Source: Lachnospiraceae bacterium 10-1
Lineage (GTDB): Bacteria > Bacillota > Clostridia > Lachnospirales > Lachnospiraceae
DNA length: 54,585 nucleotides
Direction: 5' to 3'
Assembly: GCA_000403495.2 (NCBI GenBank)
Contig: KE159799.1
Coordinates: 943,456-998,040, forward strand
A model generated the notes under the pieces. The model was given only the letters and a program-made list of their open reading frames with translations, was not told the DNA's origin and ran no database searches. Position 1 is the first letter of the stretch. The number at the start of each line of letters is the position of its first letter. Position numbers and translations under genes: made by a program. Below, in pieces: positions 34,353-43,895 of the stretch.

Positions 34353-35606
34353 CTATCTGGCCCTGCGCATTACCTCTTTATGAATTAATAAAGGCTCACT
34401 TTCTCCCTCTACCGCACCTTTCGTAATCACGCATTCTTTGATGGTTTCATCTGATGGAATCCGATACATCACATCCATCATCACCTTTTCCATAATTGAG
34501 CGAAGTCCTCTGGCCCCTGTTTTGCGCTCAAATGCCTGCTTTGCAATTGCTTCCACTGCATCCTTCTCAAAGTCAAGCTTCACTTCATCAAATCCAAACA
34601 GTTTCTGATACTGTTTTATAAGCGCATTTCTGGGTTCCGTTAAAATTCTGACTAATGCCGCCTCATCTAATCCTTCTAAGGATACATTGATGGGAACACG
34701 CCCTACAAATTCAGGGATAAGTCCGAATTTCACCAGATCCTGAGGCGTCACTTCACTTAAAAGTGCACTGATTTCACGATTATTCTTACTTACAATCTCC
34801 GCATCAAATCCAATAGAATTGCGGTTCAGTCTGTTCTCAACAATTTTTTCAAGTCCGTCAAAAGCACCGCCGCAGATAAACAAAATATTGGAAGTATCAA
34901 TTTGAATTAACTCCTGATGAGGATGCTTTCTGCCCCCCTGGGGCGGAACGCTTGCAGTAGTTCCTTCTATTATTTTTAAAAGTGCCTGCTGCACACCTTC
35001 ACCAGAAACATCTCTGGTAATGGACACATTTTCGCTTTTCTTTGTAATCTTATCAATTTCGTCGATATAAACAATTCCCAGCTGGGCGCGCTCCACATCA
35101 TACTCTGCCGCCTGTATCAGTTTAAGAAGAATGTTTTCCACATCTTCTCCCACATAACCAGCTTCCGTAAGCGTAGTTGCATCCGCAATTGCAAAGGGTA
35201 CGTTTATAATTTTGGCAAGTGTCTGTGCCAAATAAGTTTTTCCTGAACCGGTAGGCCCAACCATGATGATGTTGCTCTTTTGAAGTTCCACATCGTCCAT
35301 ATCCTTAGGAGCCATCACTCTTTTATAATGATTATAAACGGAAACCGCTAAAACTTTCTTCGCTTCTTCCTGGCCAATCACATAATCATCCAGAAATTCC
35401 TTAATTTCAACCGGCTTTAACAGATTAATCTCTAATTCCGTTTCTTCTGCTTCTTCCTCGTATTCCTCTTCTACAATGTCTGCACAAATTTCCACACACT
35501 CGTCACAGATATAAACACCAGCCGGACCTGCAATCATTTTTTTGACCTGATCCTGTGTCTTATTACAAAAAGAGCACCTGATGTTATCAGAACCTTTTCC
35601 TGCCAT
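34353..35606 (-). CDS. clpX: ATP-dependent Clp protease ATP-binding subunit ClpX
   Basis: A 417-residue AAA+ unfoldase. The N-terminal zinc-binding domain has [10 protein letters not shown]...CDECVEIC. The Walker A is [17 protein letters not shown] near residue 117, Walker [11 protein letters not shown], and a sensor stretch lies in [12 protein letters not shown]. It unfolds tagged proteins and feeds them to ClpP. It follows clpP by 49 bp and belongs to the tig-clpP-clpX cluster. Confidence 0.98.
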   Translation of the reverse strand: MAGKGSDNIRCSFCNKTQDQVKKMIAGPAGVYICDECVEICADIVEEEYEEEAEETELEINLLKPVEIKEFLDDYVIGQEEAKKVLAVSVYNHYKRVMAPKDMDDVELQKSNIIMVGPTGSGKTYLAQTLAKIINVPFAIADATTLTEAGYVGEDVENILLKLIQAAEYDVERAQLGIVYIDEIDKITKKSENVSITRDVSGEGVQQALLKIIEGTTASVPPQGGRKHPHQELIQIDTSNILFICGGAFDGLEKIVENRLNRNSIGFDAEIVSKNNREISALLSEVTPQDLVKFGLIPEFVGRVPINVSLEGLDEAALVRILTEPRNALIKQYQKLFGFDEVKLDFEKDAVEAIAKQAFERKTGARGLRSIMEKVMMDVMYRIPSDETIKECVITKGAVEGESEPLLIHKEVMRRAR

Positions 35607-35655
35607 CTTCCCTACCTCTTACTATTTAATTCCCGCAAGCAAAGACGGGATGTTA

Positions 35656-36246
35656 TTAATTTTCAGCACGCTTATAGACAACTCTGTCAATAAGCCCGTA
35701 TTCCTTTGCCTCTTCCGCGGTCATCCAGTTATCTCTTTCCGTGTCTGCTGCGATCACATCATAATCCTTGCCTGTATTTTCAGCCAGAATTGTATTCAGC
35801 TTTTTTTTGGTCTGCAAAATATGCTTTGCAGCAATTTCAATCTCTGTAGCCTGCCCCTGGGCTCCGCCAAGCGGCTGATGGATCATTATTTCCGCATTAG
35901 GAAGGGCAAGTCTTTTCCCCTTGGTTCCACCTGAAAGCAAAAATGCTCCCATGCTGGCCGCCATACCCATACAATAAGTAGACACATCACATTTTACATA
36001 CTGCATGGTATCATAAATTGCCATGCCTGCAGTCACACTGCCGCCAGGACTGTTAATATAAAACTGAATATCCTTCTCAGGATCTTCCGCTTCCAAAAAT
36101 AACATCTGTGCCACAATCAGGCTTGCAGTCACGTCATTTACTTCTTCTCCTAAAAAAATAATTCTTTCCTTTAAAAGTCTTGAATAAATATCGTAAGAAC
36201 GCTCTCCCCTACTTGTTTGTTCAATGACATAAGGTACCAAACTCAT
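35656..36246 (-). CDS. clpP: ATP-dependent Clp protease proteolytic subunit ClpP
   Basis: A 196-residue serine peptidase of the ClpP barrel. The catalytic Ser98 is in [12 protein letters not shown] and His123 in [12 protein letters not shown]; the family Asp follows in the C-terminal third. [19 protein letters not shown] is diagnostic. It degrades substrates unfolded by ClpX and related ATPases. A terminator-like hairpin lies between it and tig, so it may have its own promoter in the 177-bp gap. Confidence 0.98.
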   Translation of the reverse strand: MSLVPYVIEQTSRGERSYDIYSRLLKERIIFLGEEVNDVTASLIVAQMLFLEAEDPEKDIQFYINSPGGSVTAGMAIYDTMQYVKCDVSTYCMGMAASMGAFLLSGGTKGKRLALPNAEIMIHQPLGGAQGQATEIEIAAKHILQTKKKLNTILAENTGKDYDVIAADTERDNWMTAEEAKEYGLIDRVVYKRAEN

Positions 36247-36291
36247 TTGCCATATCCTCCTATCTTGTCAAACGCTCCGCAATTTTTTACC

Positions 36292-36322
36292 TAAAATAGT
36301 TCCTGCGGCATAACCGCAGGAA
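36292..36322 (-). terminator. Terminator between tig and clpP
   Basis: A strong stem TTCCTGCGG / CCGCAGGAA with a 5-nt loop, then CTATTTTAGG on the minus strand. The U-tract is imperfect, so termination may be partial. Confidence 0.6.
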
Positions 36323-36423
36323 ACTATCTTTTCATTGCAAATCATCCGCCGCTTGTTACTGACATCATAATTCATGTATCGTTCTTTTGCAATGGTTTTA
36401 CTTTTTATTTAATATATTTTTTA

Positions 36424-37710
36424 TTATTTTTCCTTTGCATTGTTAACTACAAATTCTGCTGCCTTCTTAACTGCAATATCTTCCTTGATCTGAATGACGC
36501 TCTTTTCCGGAAGCATTTCTTTTACTTTATCAACTTCCATCTGATAAACTTCTGCCATTGCTTTGATCTCTTCCTCGTAATCCTCCTCAGACGCTTCAAT
36601 CTTTTCCTTCGCAACTACTGCTTCAAGCACCAGTCTGGATTTGATTCTCTTTTCAGCCTGCGGTCTGACCTGCTCAATCATCTTATCGTAGGTTGCACCT
36701 GTAAACTGGAAATACTGTTCCAAAGATAATCCCTGCATTTGAAGTCTCTGTGCAAACTCATCCACCATCTGTTTCTGCTGTGTGGTCAGCATGGCTTCAG
36801 GAATCTCCATATCCGAATCATTTACGATTGCTTCAATGACAGCCGCCTCTTTTGCATCCTTGGCTTCTTTTTCCTTCTTTTCTGAAAGTTTAGCCCTGAC
36901 ATCTGCTTTGTATTCCTCAAGAGTTTCAAATTCTGAAACTTCGCTCGCAAATTCGTCATCTAATTCAGGAAGCTCTTTTTCTTTAATCTCATTGACAGTA
37001 CATTTAAATACAGCAGCTTTTCCCTTTAATTCTTCTGCCTGATAATCTTCAGGGAAAGTCACGTTCACTTCCACTTCCTTACCAATCTCAGCGCCTACAA
37101 GCTGAGCTTCAAATCCGGGAATAAAAGCACCGGAACCGATGGTCAAAGGATAGTTTTCACCCTTTCCTCCTTCAAAGGCCACACCGTCAACAAAACCCTC
37201 AAAATCAATGATAGTTGCATCTCCATCTTTAACCGGTCTGTCTGTTACTTCAATGCTTCTTGCATTGTTTTCTCTCTCCTTGTTAATTTCCGCATCTACT
37301 TCCTCATCTGTAACCGCAGTATCTGCCTTTTCAACCTTAACTCCCTTGTACTTGCCTAATTTTACTTCCGGCTTAAGTGCAACCTCTGCTGTGAAAATAA
37401 AAGGCTTTCCCTTTTCAATCTGTGTCACGTCAACTACAGGTGAAGATACGATATCTTCGCCGCATTCCTCCACTGCTTTATCATATGCATCAGGAATCAG
37501 GGCATTTGCTGCATCCTCATAAAAAATTTCCGCCCCATACATTTTTTCGATCATCTGACGGGGCACTTTGCCCTTACGAAAACCAGGAACACTGATCTTA
37601 TTTTTATTCTTTAAATAAGCATCCTGCAGTGCCTTTTCCAATTCTTCTGCTGAAACTTCAATTGTAAGCTTCGCCATGTTTTTTTCAAGTTTTTCAACCT
37701 GTACGCTCAT
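36424..37710 (-). CDS. tig: Trigger factor (ribosome-bound chaperone)
   Basis: A 428-residue chaperone and peptidyl-prolyl isomerase. The N-terminal ribosome-binding domain has VPGFRKGKVPRQMIEKMYG, the trigger-factor signature loop. The FKBP-like domain is near 150-240 (DGDATIIDFEGFVDGVAFEGGKGENYPLTIGSGAFIPGFEAQLVG). The helical C-terminal substrate arms follow. AAGGAGG lies upstream of the ATG. It heads the tig-clpP-clpX-lon proteostasis cluster. Confidence 0.98.
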   Translation of the reverse strand: MSVQVEKLEKNMAKLTIEVSAEELEKALQDAYLKNKNKISVPGFRKGKVPRQMIEKMYGAEIFYEDAANALIPDAYDKAVEECGEDIVSSPVVDVTQIEKGKPFIFTAEVALKPEVKLGKYKGVKVEKADTAVTDEEVDAEINKERENNARSIEVTDRPVKDGDATIIDFEGFVDGVAFEGGKGENYPLTIGSGAFIPGFEAQLVGAEIGKEVEVNVTFPEDYQAEELKGKAAVFKCTVNEIKEKELPELDDEFASEVSEFETLEEYKADVRAKLSEKKEKEAKDAKEAAVIEAIVNDSDMEIPEAMLTTQQKQMVDEFAQRLQMQGLSLEQYFQFTGATYDKMIEQVRPQAEKRIKSRLVLEAVVAKEKIEASEEDYEEEIKAMAEVYQMEVDKVKEMLPEKSVIQIKEDIAVKKAAEFVVNNAKEK

Positions 37711-37806
37711 TTCGGTACATCCTCCTTAAAATCATATGTTCTTTAAATTTATATTTTGCATCATATTTATCTGCGCAAATTTGGACATAGTCGCAGTCAT
37801 TTTATG

Positions 37807-37835
37807 ATTATAGCATACCCCCGGGAAAATTACCA
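37807..37835 (-). promoter_or_regulatory. Extended -10 promoter of tig
   Basis: TGCTATAAT on the minus strand gives a perfect TATAAT (37807-37812) with the TGn extension. The -35 position is poor (TGGTAA at 17 bp). It lies about 97 bp before the tig ATG. Confidence 0.5.
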
Positions 37836-37878
37836 CTTTTTTCTTTCATGCTTACCTCTTATTTCACCTTATTTCAAT

Positions 37879-37921
37879 AAAAAACGGATGCATCTATATC
37901 TTAAAAGATTCAATGCATCCG
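37879..37921 (-). terminator. Intrinsic terminator after the aldo/keto reductase gene
   Basis: A long stem CGGATGCAT / ATGCATCCG with an inner ATCTT/AAGAT pair is followed by six T on the minus strand, 8 bp past the stop codon. It marks the end of the transcript that begins near 43747. Confidence 0.88.
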
Positions 37922-37928
37922 ATATTTA

Positions 37929-38810
37929 TTACCTTAAAGTTTTCTGACCGCTGGCCACATACAGCTCATACCACTCCGCATGTTCTAATTCCACTTTAAG
38001 GGCAGCGATTGCATTATCAAGTCTGGCAAGCCTGCTGCTCCCTGCCAATGGCATTGCACCTACAGGATGGTACATGATCCACGCATAAACTAAAGTCTCA
38101 ACTAAGACTCCCTTTTCTTTTGCAATCTCAGAAAATTTTTCCCTTGCTTTTACATAAACTTCATCATTACTTGTAAAAAGACGTCCGCCTGATAAAGGCG
38201 ACCAGATCATAGGGTGAATTTTTTTTGCTGTTAAAAGATCCATCATCCCTGACTCAAAATGTTCAAAGCAGCAGGGATTCCACTCAATCTGATTTGTTCT
38301 TAATTCTCCGTCCATATACTCATTAAGTGCCTGAAATTTGAAAGGATCAAAATTAGAAACTCCGGCCTCCCGAATCAGCCCCTGGCGTTTTAATTCCTTA
38401 AAAGCATCGGCAGCTTCCTCAGGATCAAGCAGTGGATCTTCTCTGTGAATCAGGTAAAGATCAATATATTCACATTTCAGACGCTGGATGCTTGCTTTAC
38501 AAGCCTCAATCATATGCCTATAGCGCGTATCATAATATCCAAATGCTCCTTCCGGCGTCTTTTTTATGCTGATTCCGGTCTTAGTTACCAGTTTATAATC
38601 ACTTCTTTTTAGTTCCGGAAGAACCTTTCCCAGCAGGCTTTCGCTTTCCCCATAGATTTCCGCGGTATCAAAAGTATTTACCCCTCTTTCAAGGCATCCC
38701 TCTAAAAATCCTCTCAGCTCCTTGTTGGAAAGATTCCACTGTCCCAGTCTCCAAAACCCCTGAATAATCCTTGAAAAATCCATTCCCGGCGCAATACTGA
38801 TATACTCCAT
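37929..38810 (-). CDS. Aldo/keto reductase
   Basis: A 293-residue NADPH-dependent TIM-barrel reductase of the aldo/keto family. The catalytic Asp and Tyr lie in NTFDTAEIYGESESLLGKVL (near residues 48-54). A Lys follows in YKLVTKTGISIKKTP, and the His position falls in IDLYLIHREDPL. The C-terminal NADPH-binding part reads PLAGSSRLARLDNAIAAL. The sequence resembles the YdhF subgroup. The substrate is unknown. It lies 31 bp after hypB with no terminator between, and GGAG precedes the ATG. It therefore looks like the last gene of the Hyp operon. Confidence 0.9.
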   Translation of the reverse strand: MEYISIAPGMDFSRIIQGFWRLGQWNLSNKELRGFLEGCLERGVNTFDTAEIYGESESLLGKVLPELKRSDYKLVTKTGISIKKTPEGAFGYYDTRYRHMIEACKASIQRLKCEYIDLYLIHREDPLLDPEEAADAFKELKRQGLIREAGVSNFDPFKFQALNEYMDGELRTNQIEWNPCCFEHFESGMMDLLTAKKIHPMIWSPLSGGRLFTSNDEVYVKAREKFSEIAKEKGVLVETLVYAWIMYHPVGAMPLAGSSRLARLDNAIAALKVELEHAEWYELYVASGQKTLR

Positions 38811-38841
38811 GTTTCTGCTGCTCCTTACAATTACTTTTAAT

Positions 38842-39513
38842 TTATTTGTTCCATTCCATTACTTCCCCGTAAAGCCAATCGCACCACGCCTCCATTCCTT
38901 CACCTGTTTTGGCGCAGATGGGAAAAATTTTCAGCTTTGGGTTGCGCATTTTTGCATATTCCCGGACCTTATCCATATCAAAATCAAAATAAGGAAGCAC
39001 ATCAATTTTATTGATAATCAACGCATCACATACGGTAAAAATCAGCGGGTATTTCAGCGGTTTATCATGGCCTTCCGGCACGGAAAGAATCATTACATTC
39101 TTTGACGCCCCCGTATCAAACTCTGCCGGACATACCAGATTTCCAACATTTTCCAAAATTGCCAGGTCTATTTCTTCCGTACCAAGCTCCTTTAGCCCCT
39201 GCCTTGTCATATCCGCATCCAGGTGGCACATACCGCCCGTGTGAAGCTGTATGGTCTTTGCCGGCGTTTTTTCCGCAATCGTCCATGCATCCACGTCAGA
39301 ATCTATGTCTGCCTCCATCACTCCAATACGAAGCTTATCACTTAATCCATTAATGGTGCGTACCAGGGTAGTTGTCTTGCCGCTCCCCGGAGAGGACATC
39401 ATATTAAGAAGAAATGTTTTCTCCTCCTTTAATCTGCTGCGAAGCTTATCCGCATCTGCATTATTATCTGCAAAAACACTCTGTTTTACTTCAATTATTT
39501 TCATAGAATCCAT
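38842..39513 (-). CDS. hypB: Nickel-incorporation GTPase HypB
   Basis: A 223-residue SIMIBI-class GTPase that helps insert nickel into [NiFe] hydrogenase and, in some bacteria, urease. The P-loop NMMSSPGSGKTTTL lies at 38-50. ADIDSDVDAW follows, and the GTPase-domain metal site has Cys-His in GMCHLDADM. The G4 motif is IINKIDV. There is no His-rich N-terminal stretch, so nickel storage is not expected. It starts at ATG 39513 after GAGGAG. It lies 14 bp after the DUF5692-like gene. Confidence 0.95.
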   Translation of the reverse strand: MDSMKIIEVKQSVFADNNADADKLRSRLKEEKTFLLNMMSSPGSGKTTTLVRTINGLSDKLRIGVMEADIDSDVDAWTIAEKTPAKTIQLHTGGMCHLDADMTRQGLKELGTEEIDLAILENVGNLVCPAEFDTGASKNVMILSVPEGHDKPLKYPLIFTVCDALIINKIDVLPYFDFDMDKVREYAKMRNPKLKIFPICAKTGEGMEAWCDWLYGEVMEWNK

Positions 39514-39527
39514 ATACGATTCTCCTC

Positions 39528-40574
39528 TTAGATTTCTGCTCTTGCCTTTGCATCCTTGTAATACTTAAATTCGGTAAATACTTCTCCTGTATAAGGATTC
39601 TTCTTATTTTCAATTGACTTGCAAATAATGTAGGCCAGCGCAATTACATTTACGATAAGAGCCGCCGCACTTATGATTGTCATCATTGTAGGATCTGCAT
39701 TTGCATTTCCTCCTGCCACAATACCGTTTAAGGTTCCATCTTTATACTGACTTGGAAGAGTCGCCCAGGGGAATGCGGCAGTTCCGTCCGAAAGCGTCTC
39801 CTGGAATAGCGGGAATACCTGTGCAAACATACACCAGATGCAAAGTGTGTTGGCACGGTTCATAATCCATCCGCCCTTGTTCCATAAAAGCGCCGCAATG
39901 GTAGGCGCAAGCAAAAGTGCCACGCCGCAGTACCATGTATGGGTAGGCAGACAATTATAAGTATAAGCAAAATTCCACACATCATACACAAGAATATATA
40001 CCCAGATCATATCCGGCCAGATCATATCCTTCTTATCCTTAGAGGAATAAACAGCCCACCAGCCAGTCATACAGAAAATATTTAAGATGCCGGCAATCCC
40101 GTTCATAATATTATGCCATCCTCCATAAAGCCATACATCCTCAGAGGATAACCACCAGGAATACCATCCGTTAATGGCTGATTCAAAATCACTTGCAACA
40201 GCAATTAAAATATTGATTGCCACAATTACAAAAGGATATGCCTTAAACCAGTGACTTTTTCCGATGCCCCACTTATACTTAATCATCATAAATCCAATAC
40301 AGCCTGCCAAAGATGCGTACAGCTTGGCATAATGGAACCAGCCATTCATATAAAGGTAGGTCTGGTTCTGAAGCGCCCACCCTGCCCCGCTTTTTGCCGC
40401 AACTGCAATTACAACAAAATAGATCGTAAGGATTGCAGGCACAACGCCGAACATAAATAATCCTCCCCATTTGGTGCGTCTGGAAAACTCATTTAAAAGA
40501 ATAAGTCCTGCCAGCACTGCCAGCATGGCAATCCATTGATAAACAGCATTACTTCCATAAACATGAAACAACAT
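39528..40574 (-). CDS. Multi-pass membrane protein (DUF5692-like), function unknown
   Basis: A 348-residue, Trp- and Tyr-rich integral membrane protein with about nine predicted spans and no transporter signature that I recognise. I associate it with DUF5692 from overall sequence character, but this is memory of the family rather than a search. Notable stretches are TYNCLPTHTWYCGVALLLAP and SWWLSSEDVWLYGGWHNIMNG, whose His, Cys and Glu residues could bind metal. The start at 40574 follows GGGAGAG. It sits 19 bp after hypA and 14 bp before hypB. Placement between the two nickel chaperones suggests a role in nickel supply or an electron-transfer membrane step (inference). Confidence 0.7.
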   Translation of the reverse strand: MLFHVYGSNAVYQWIAMLAVLAGLILLNEFSRRTKWGGLFMFGVVPAILTIYFVVIAVAAKSGAGWALQNQTYLYMNGWFHYAKLYASLAGCIGFMMIKYKWGIGKSHWFKAYPFVIVAINILIAVASDFESAINGWYSWWLSSEDVWLYGGWHNIMNGIAGILNIFCMTGWWAVYSSKDKKDMIWPDMIWVYILVYDVWNFAYTYNCLPTHTWYCGVALLLAPTIAALLWNKGGWIMNRANTLCIWCMFAQVFPLFQETLSDGTAAFPWATLPSQYKDGTLNGIVAGGNANADPTMMTIISAAALIVNVIALAYIICKSIENKKNPYTGEVFTEFKYYKDAKARAEI

Positions 40575-40593
40575 AGTACTCTCTCCCTTCCTC

Positions 40594-40938
40594 TTAACAC
40601 GCCTCAATTTCTTTAATATTACATTCATTTCCGGCAATCAAATAGGTATGTCCGCTCCCACAGTTGGGACATTGCTTTCCATATTGTACGGTAGGATAAG
40701 TTTTGTCACAGTCCTCACAATAAGTAACTGCCGGCAATGTTTCAAATTTAAGTTCCGCTTCTTCAATCAGCGGAAATTTTTTGCGGTAATAGTTCCAGCA
40801 GTCTGTTAAAATTTCCGGAATAATCCCGCTAACCTCTCCAAGTTCCAGACTCACACTGGCAATCTCCTTAAGCTGATTTTCCTCTGCAATTCCCTTAAGG
40901 GTTTTGGTAATATGTACAACAATCCCTAATTCATGCAT
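40594..40938 (-). CDS. hypA: Nickel metallochaperone HypA
   Basis: A 114-residue HypA. The N-terminal Met-His-Glu provides the nickel site (His2). The zinc site has two CxxC pairs (CEDC at ~74 and CPNC at ~91). The length is that of the family. It passes nickel to HypB and the target enzyme. It lies 18 bp after the large oxidoreductase gene and 19 bp before the membrane protein. HypC, HypD, HypE and HypF are not in the window, nor is any hydrogenase subunit. Confidence 0.95.
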   Translation of the reverse strand: MHELGIVVHITKTLKGIAEENQLKEIASVSLELGEVSGIIPEILTDCWNYYRKKFPLIEEAELKFETLPAVTYCEDCDKTYPTVQYGKQCPNCGSGHTYLIAGNECNIKEIEAC

Positions 40939-40956
40939 TTTAACTCACCCTTAGCT

Positions 40957-43683
40957 TCACTGCTGATTTTTTGCCTTACGCTTATTAGCGCGTTTGATCT
41001 TAATTTCCCGCTTAATCGTATAAGGCAGGATGGCCTTTAGTTTATCCTCTGCTTTATACATAGTGCTTGCCTCGGGCAGATCCCTGCTTAAATGAATGGC
41101 ATCAAACTCACACTTGGTGGTACACAGGCCGCATCCAATACACTTGTTTTGATCTACAACGGTAGCCCCACAGCCTAAACAACGGCCTGCCTCAATTTTA
41201 ACCTGCTCTTCTGTCAAAGTACTTCTAAGATCATAGAAAGTGGACTTGGGATCTCCGTCTTTCTTTCCCGGAATCTGACGTTTTGCATTGTCAAAGCTTT
41301 CGATCTGCAAATTGCCTTTGTCCAGCTCAATAAACTGCCTCAAATTGCGTCCCAATGTAAGGCTCTGTCCTTTATGTACAAAACGGTGAATGGACTCACA
41401 GCCTTCCTTACCTGCTGCAATCGCATCAATTGCAAATTTAGGCCCTGTAAATACATCTCCTCCTACAAAAATATCCGGCTGCGCTGTCTGATAAGTGACC
41501 TGATCTGCCATTATCGTCTGGTTACGGTTCAGCTCTGCCTTTTCGCCTTTCAAAAGATCTCCCCACACAATTGTCTGCCCTATAGAAACCAAAACATTTT
41601 CACATTCTATGGTAGTCAGCTTATTTTCATCATATTTGGGATTAAAGCGCTTTTCCTCATCAAAAACGGAAATACATTTTTTGAATACAACTCCCTTTAC
41701 CCGTCCGTTTTCCGTAAGGATTTCTTTCGGCCCCCAGCCATTATTAATTGTAATTCCTTCTTCTTCCGCCTCTGAAATTTCATCTGGCGCTGCCGGCATA
41801 ATCTCTCTTTCTTCCAGACAGACCATAGAAACCGAATCGGAACCTGCCCTAAGCGCTGTCCTTGCCACGTCAATTGCCACATTACCGCCGCCGATTACCA
41901 GGGTGCGCCCTTTTAATTTCACACTTTCCTCATCCAAATTGATTTTTCTTAAAAATTCAACGCCTGTTAATACGCCTTCCGAGTCTTCGCCGGGCACTCC
42001 TGCCAGCCGGCCGCCCTGTGCACCAATTGCCACATAAAAAGCTTTATAGCCTTCCTCGCGAAGCTGGCTTAATGTAATATCCTGTCCTACACAAACCCCG
42101 CACTTAAATTCAATCCCCATTTCCTTAAGCACTTCAATTTCAGCTTCAATTACACGCTTTTCCAGACGGAAAGAAGGAATTCCATTCACAAGCATGCCGC
42201 CGGGACGAGTTTCCTTTTCAAAAACAGTAACAGGATATCCTTTTTTCCTAAGATAAAAGGCTGCTGACATTCCAGCAGGACCAGCTCCGATCACTGCAAT
42301 CTTTTCCTCAAAGAATTTTCCCTCGTGATTTTCTGTCTTGGGAATAAATCTCTTTTCTGCACTAAGCTCCTGTTCCGCAATAAACTTCTTAATCTCATCA
42401 ATGGCAACTGCCTGATCAATGGTTCCTCTCGTACATGCATCTTCACATCTGCGGTTACATACTGCACCACAGACAGCCGGGAAAGGATTTTCATTTTTGA
42501 TCAGCTTTAACGCATCCATATACCTTCCCTCTGCCGCCATTTTAATATAACCCTGAACAGGCAGATGGGCAGGACAGGCTGTTTTACAGGGAGATGTTCC
42601 TGTATCATAGCAATTAATCTGATTGTTGTTCCGATAGTTGGTATCCCATTTTTCTTTTCCCCATTTCGCTTCATCCGGCAGCTCCTGCACAGGATAAGTG
42701 ACAGGACCATCTTTGGTACACAGTTTCTGTCCAAGTTTGGCTGCTCCGGAAGGACAAAATTCCACGCATCTTCCACATGCCACACATTTAGCCGGATCAA
42801 CACTTGCCCTGTATGCAGAACGTGACATATTAGGGGTATTAAAAAGCTGTGAGGTTCTCAGACCGTTACAAACGCCCACCGCACAATTGCAGATTGCAAA
42901 AATCTTTTCTTCCCCGTCAATGTTAGTGATCTGATGGACATATCCATTATCTTCCGCTCTTTGTAAAATCTCCATCACTTCATCAATTTCTATGTACCGG
43001 CCTTTTCCTGTTTCCACCAGATAATCTGCCATATCCCCTACGCCGATGCACAAATCGCCTTCAATATCTCCGGTGCCTTCTCCCCGTACCCGCTGCTGGC
43101 GGCGGCAGGAACATGCACCTACTGCATACTTATCTTTATATTTGTTCAGCCAGTAGGAAATATGTTCTACACTGACAGATTCCTGTTTTGCCGGAATTGC
43201 CTTTTCCACCGGAATAACATGCATACCGATCCCGGCGCCTCCGGGAGGCACCATTGGCGTTACCTTTTCAAGGGGCAGTCTCGACATATTTTCAAAAAAA
43301 TCTGCAAGCTCCGGGTGCTCCTCCACCTGTTTGGCATTCATTACCATAAATTCGGCGCATCCCGGTACAAACATGGGAAGAATATATTGCTTATGGCGGT
43401 CTTCATTTTCCCAGTTATATTCAATAAGTCCGATCACGCTCATTTCCTTAAGCAATTCTTCCGTGCGGGCAACACTTTTTTTACATTTTTTTGCTATCTG
43501 CTCAAGCCTCATAGGAACACGCACTTTCATGGAAAGTGCAACCTCCGCCATTTCATCCGTAACTACTCCGGCAAGTCCCCAATACTCCGGATCATTTACA
43601 GTAACTTTAACACCAATCCTGTCCGTAATCTTCTGTCCCAGTTTTAAAATCAGATCTCTCTGCTCTCCCATAACCTTAACCAT
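40957..43683 (-). CDS. Multidomain Fe-S/FAD oxidoreductase (GltD/NfnL-like with N-terminal fusion)
   Basis: A 908-residue fusion. Residues ~1-110 look like a winged-helix segment (MRLEQIAKKCKKSVARTEELLKEMSVIGLIEY). A Cys-rich region at ~195-275 has CSCRR and CNCAVGVCNG. A ferredoxin motif follows at ~298 (CVACGRCVEFCPSG). Next comes a GltD-type Fe-S domain (CKTACPAHLPVQGYI; CGAVCNRRCEDAC), an FAD site (IAVIGAGPAGMSAAF, ~468) and an NADPH site (LVIGGGNVAIDVARTALRAG, ~605). A C-terminal ferredoxin (CIGCGLCTTKCEFDAIHL) closes it. It should pass electrons between NAD(P)H and ferredoxin-like partners; the true acceptor is unknown. It heads the hypA-hypB operon. ATG 43671 is an alternative start. 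Confidence 0.88.
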   Translation of the reverse strand: MVKVMGEQRDLILKLGQKITDRIGVKVTVNDPEYWGLAGVVTDEMAEVALSMKVRVPMRLEQIAKKCKKSVARTEELLKEMSVIGLIEYNWENEDRHKQYILPMFVPGCAEFMVMNAKQVEEHPELADFFENMSRLPLEKVTPMVPPGGAGIGMHVIPVEKAIPAKQESVSVEHISYWLNKYKDKYAVGACSCRRQQRVRGEGTGDIEGDLCIGVGDMADYLVETGKGRYIEIDEVMEILQRAEDNGYVHQITNIDGEEKIFAICNCAVGVCNGLRTSQLFNTPNMSRSAYRASVDPAKCVACGRCVEFCPSGAAKLGQKLCTKDGPVTYPVQELPDEAKWGKEKWDTNYRNNNQINCYDTGTSPCKTACPAHLPVQGYIKMAAEGRYMDALKLIKNENPFPAVCGAVCNRRCEDACTRGTIDQAVAIDEIKKFIAEQELSAEKRFIPKTENHEGKFFEEKIAVIGAGPAGMSAAFYLRKKGYPVTVFEKETRPGGMLVNGIPSFRLEKRVIEAEIEVLKEMGIEFKCGVCVGQDITLSQLREEGYKAFYVAIGAQGGRLAGVPGEDSEGVLTGVEFLRKINLDEESVKLKGRTLVIGGGNVAIDVARTALRAGSDSVSMVCLEEREIMPAAPDEISEAEEEGITINNGWGPKEILTENGRVKGVVFKKCISVFDEEKRFNPKYDENKLTTIECENVLVSIGQTIVWGDLLKGEKAELNRNQTIMADQVTYQTAQPDIFVGGDVFTGPKFAIDAIAAGKEGCESIHRFVHKGQSLTLGRNLRQFIELDKGNLQIESFDNAKRQIPGKKDGDPKSTFYDLRSTLTEEQVKIEAGRCLGCGATVVDQNKCIGCGLCTTKCEFDAIHLSRDLPEASTMYKAEDKLKAILPYTIKREIKIKRANKRKAKNQQ

Positions 43684-43746
43684 ACCTTTCCACTTTGGTT
43701 CATCCGTTCCAGATTAAAATAAAGTTTATTTAATATATTTATCAAA

Positions 43747-43775
43747 ATTATACAATATTCTACTTTTCCTTTCAA
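43747..43775 (-). promoter_or_regulatory. Promoter of the oxidoreductase-hypA-hypB operon
   Basis: TTGAAA (43770-43775), 17 bp, perfect TATAAT (43747-43752) on the minus strand, 64 bp before the start codon. With the terminator at 37879 it defines one likely ~5.9-kb transcript. Confidence 0.7.
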
Positions 43776-43831
43776 TATGTTTGTGCATTCCGACAATAAT
43801 GGTTGATTTCCGTGTTGCTAACAGATACCTC

Positions 43832-43860
43832 TTGTTTTTTTCCTGATTATTTTTTATACT
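43832..43860 (+). promoter_or_regulatory. Promoter of the ECF S-component gene
   Basis: TTGTTT (43832-43837), 17 bp, TATACT (43855-43860), 35 bp before the ATG. No riboswitch fits in the short leader. Confidence 0.5.
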
Positions 43861-43895
43861 GCATATAGCTTATTTAAATTTAAGGGAGATTTAAC

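Noticed and set aside
35607-35655. A terminator between clpP and clpX
   Set aside because: Only a weak CCCG/CGGG pairing is visible without a U-tract.
37929-43683. A hydrogenase operon
   Set aside because: No large or small hydrogenase subunit and no HypC, HypD, HypE or HypF sequence is present; only HypA and HypB are seen.
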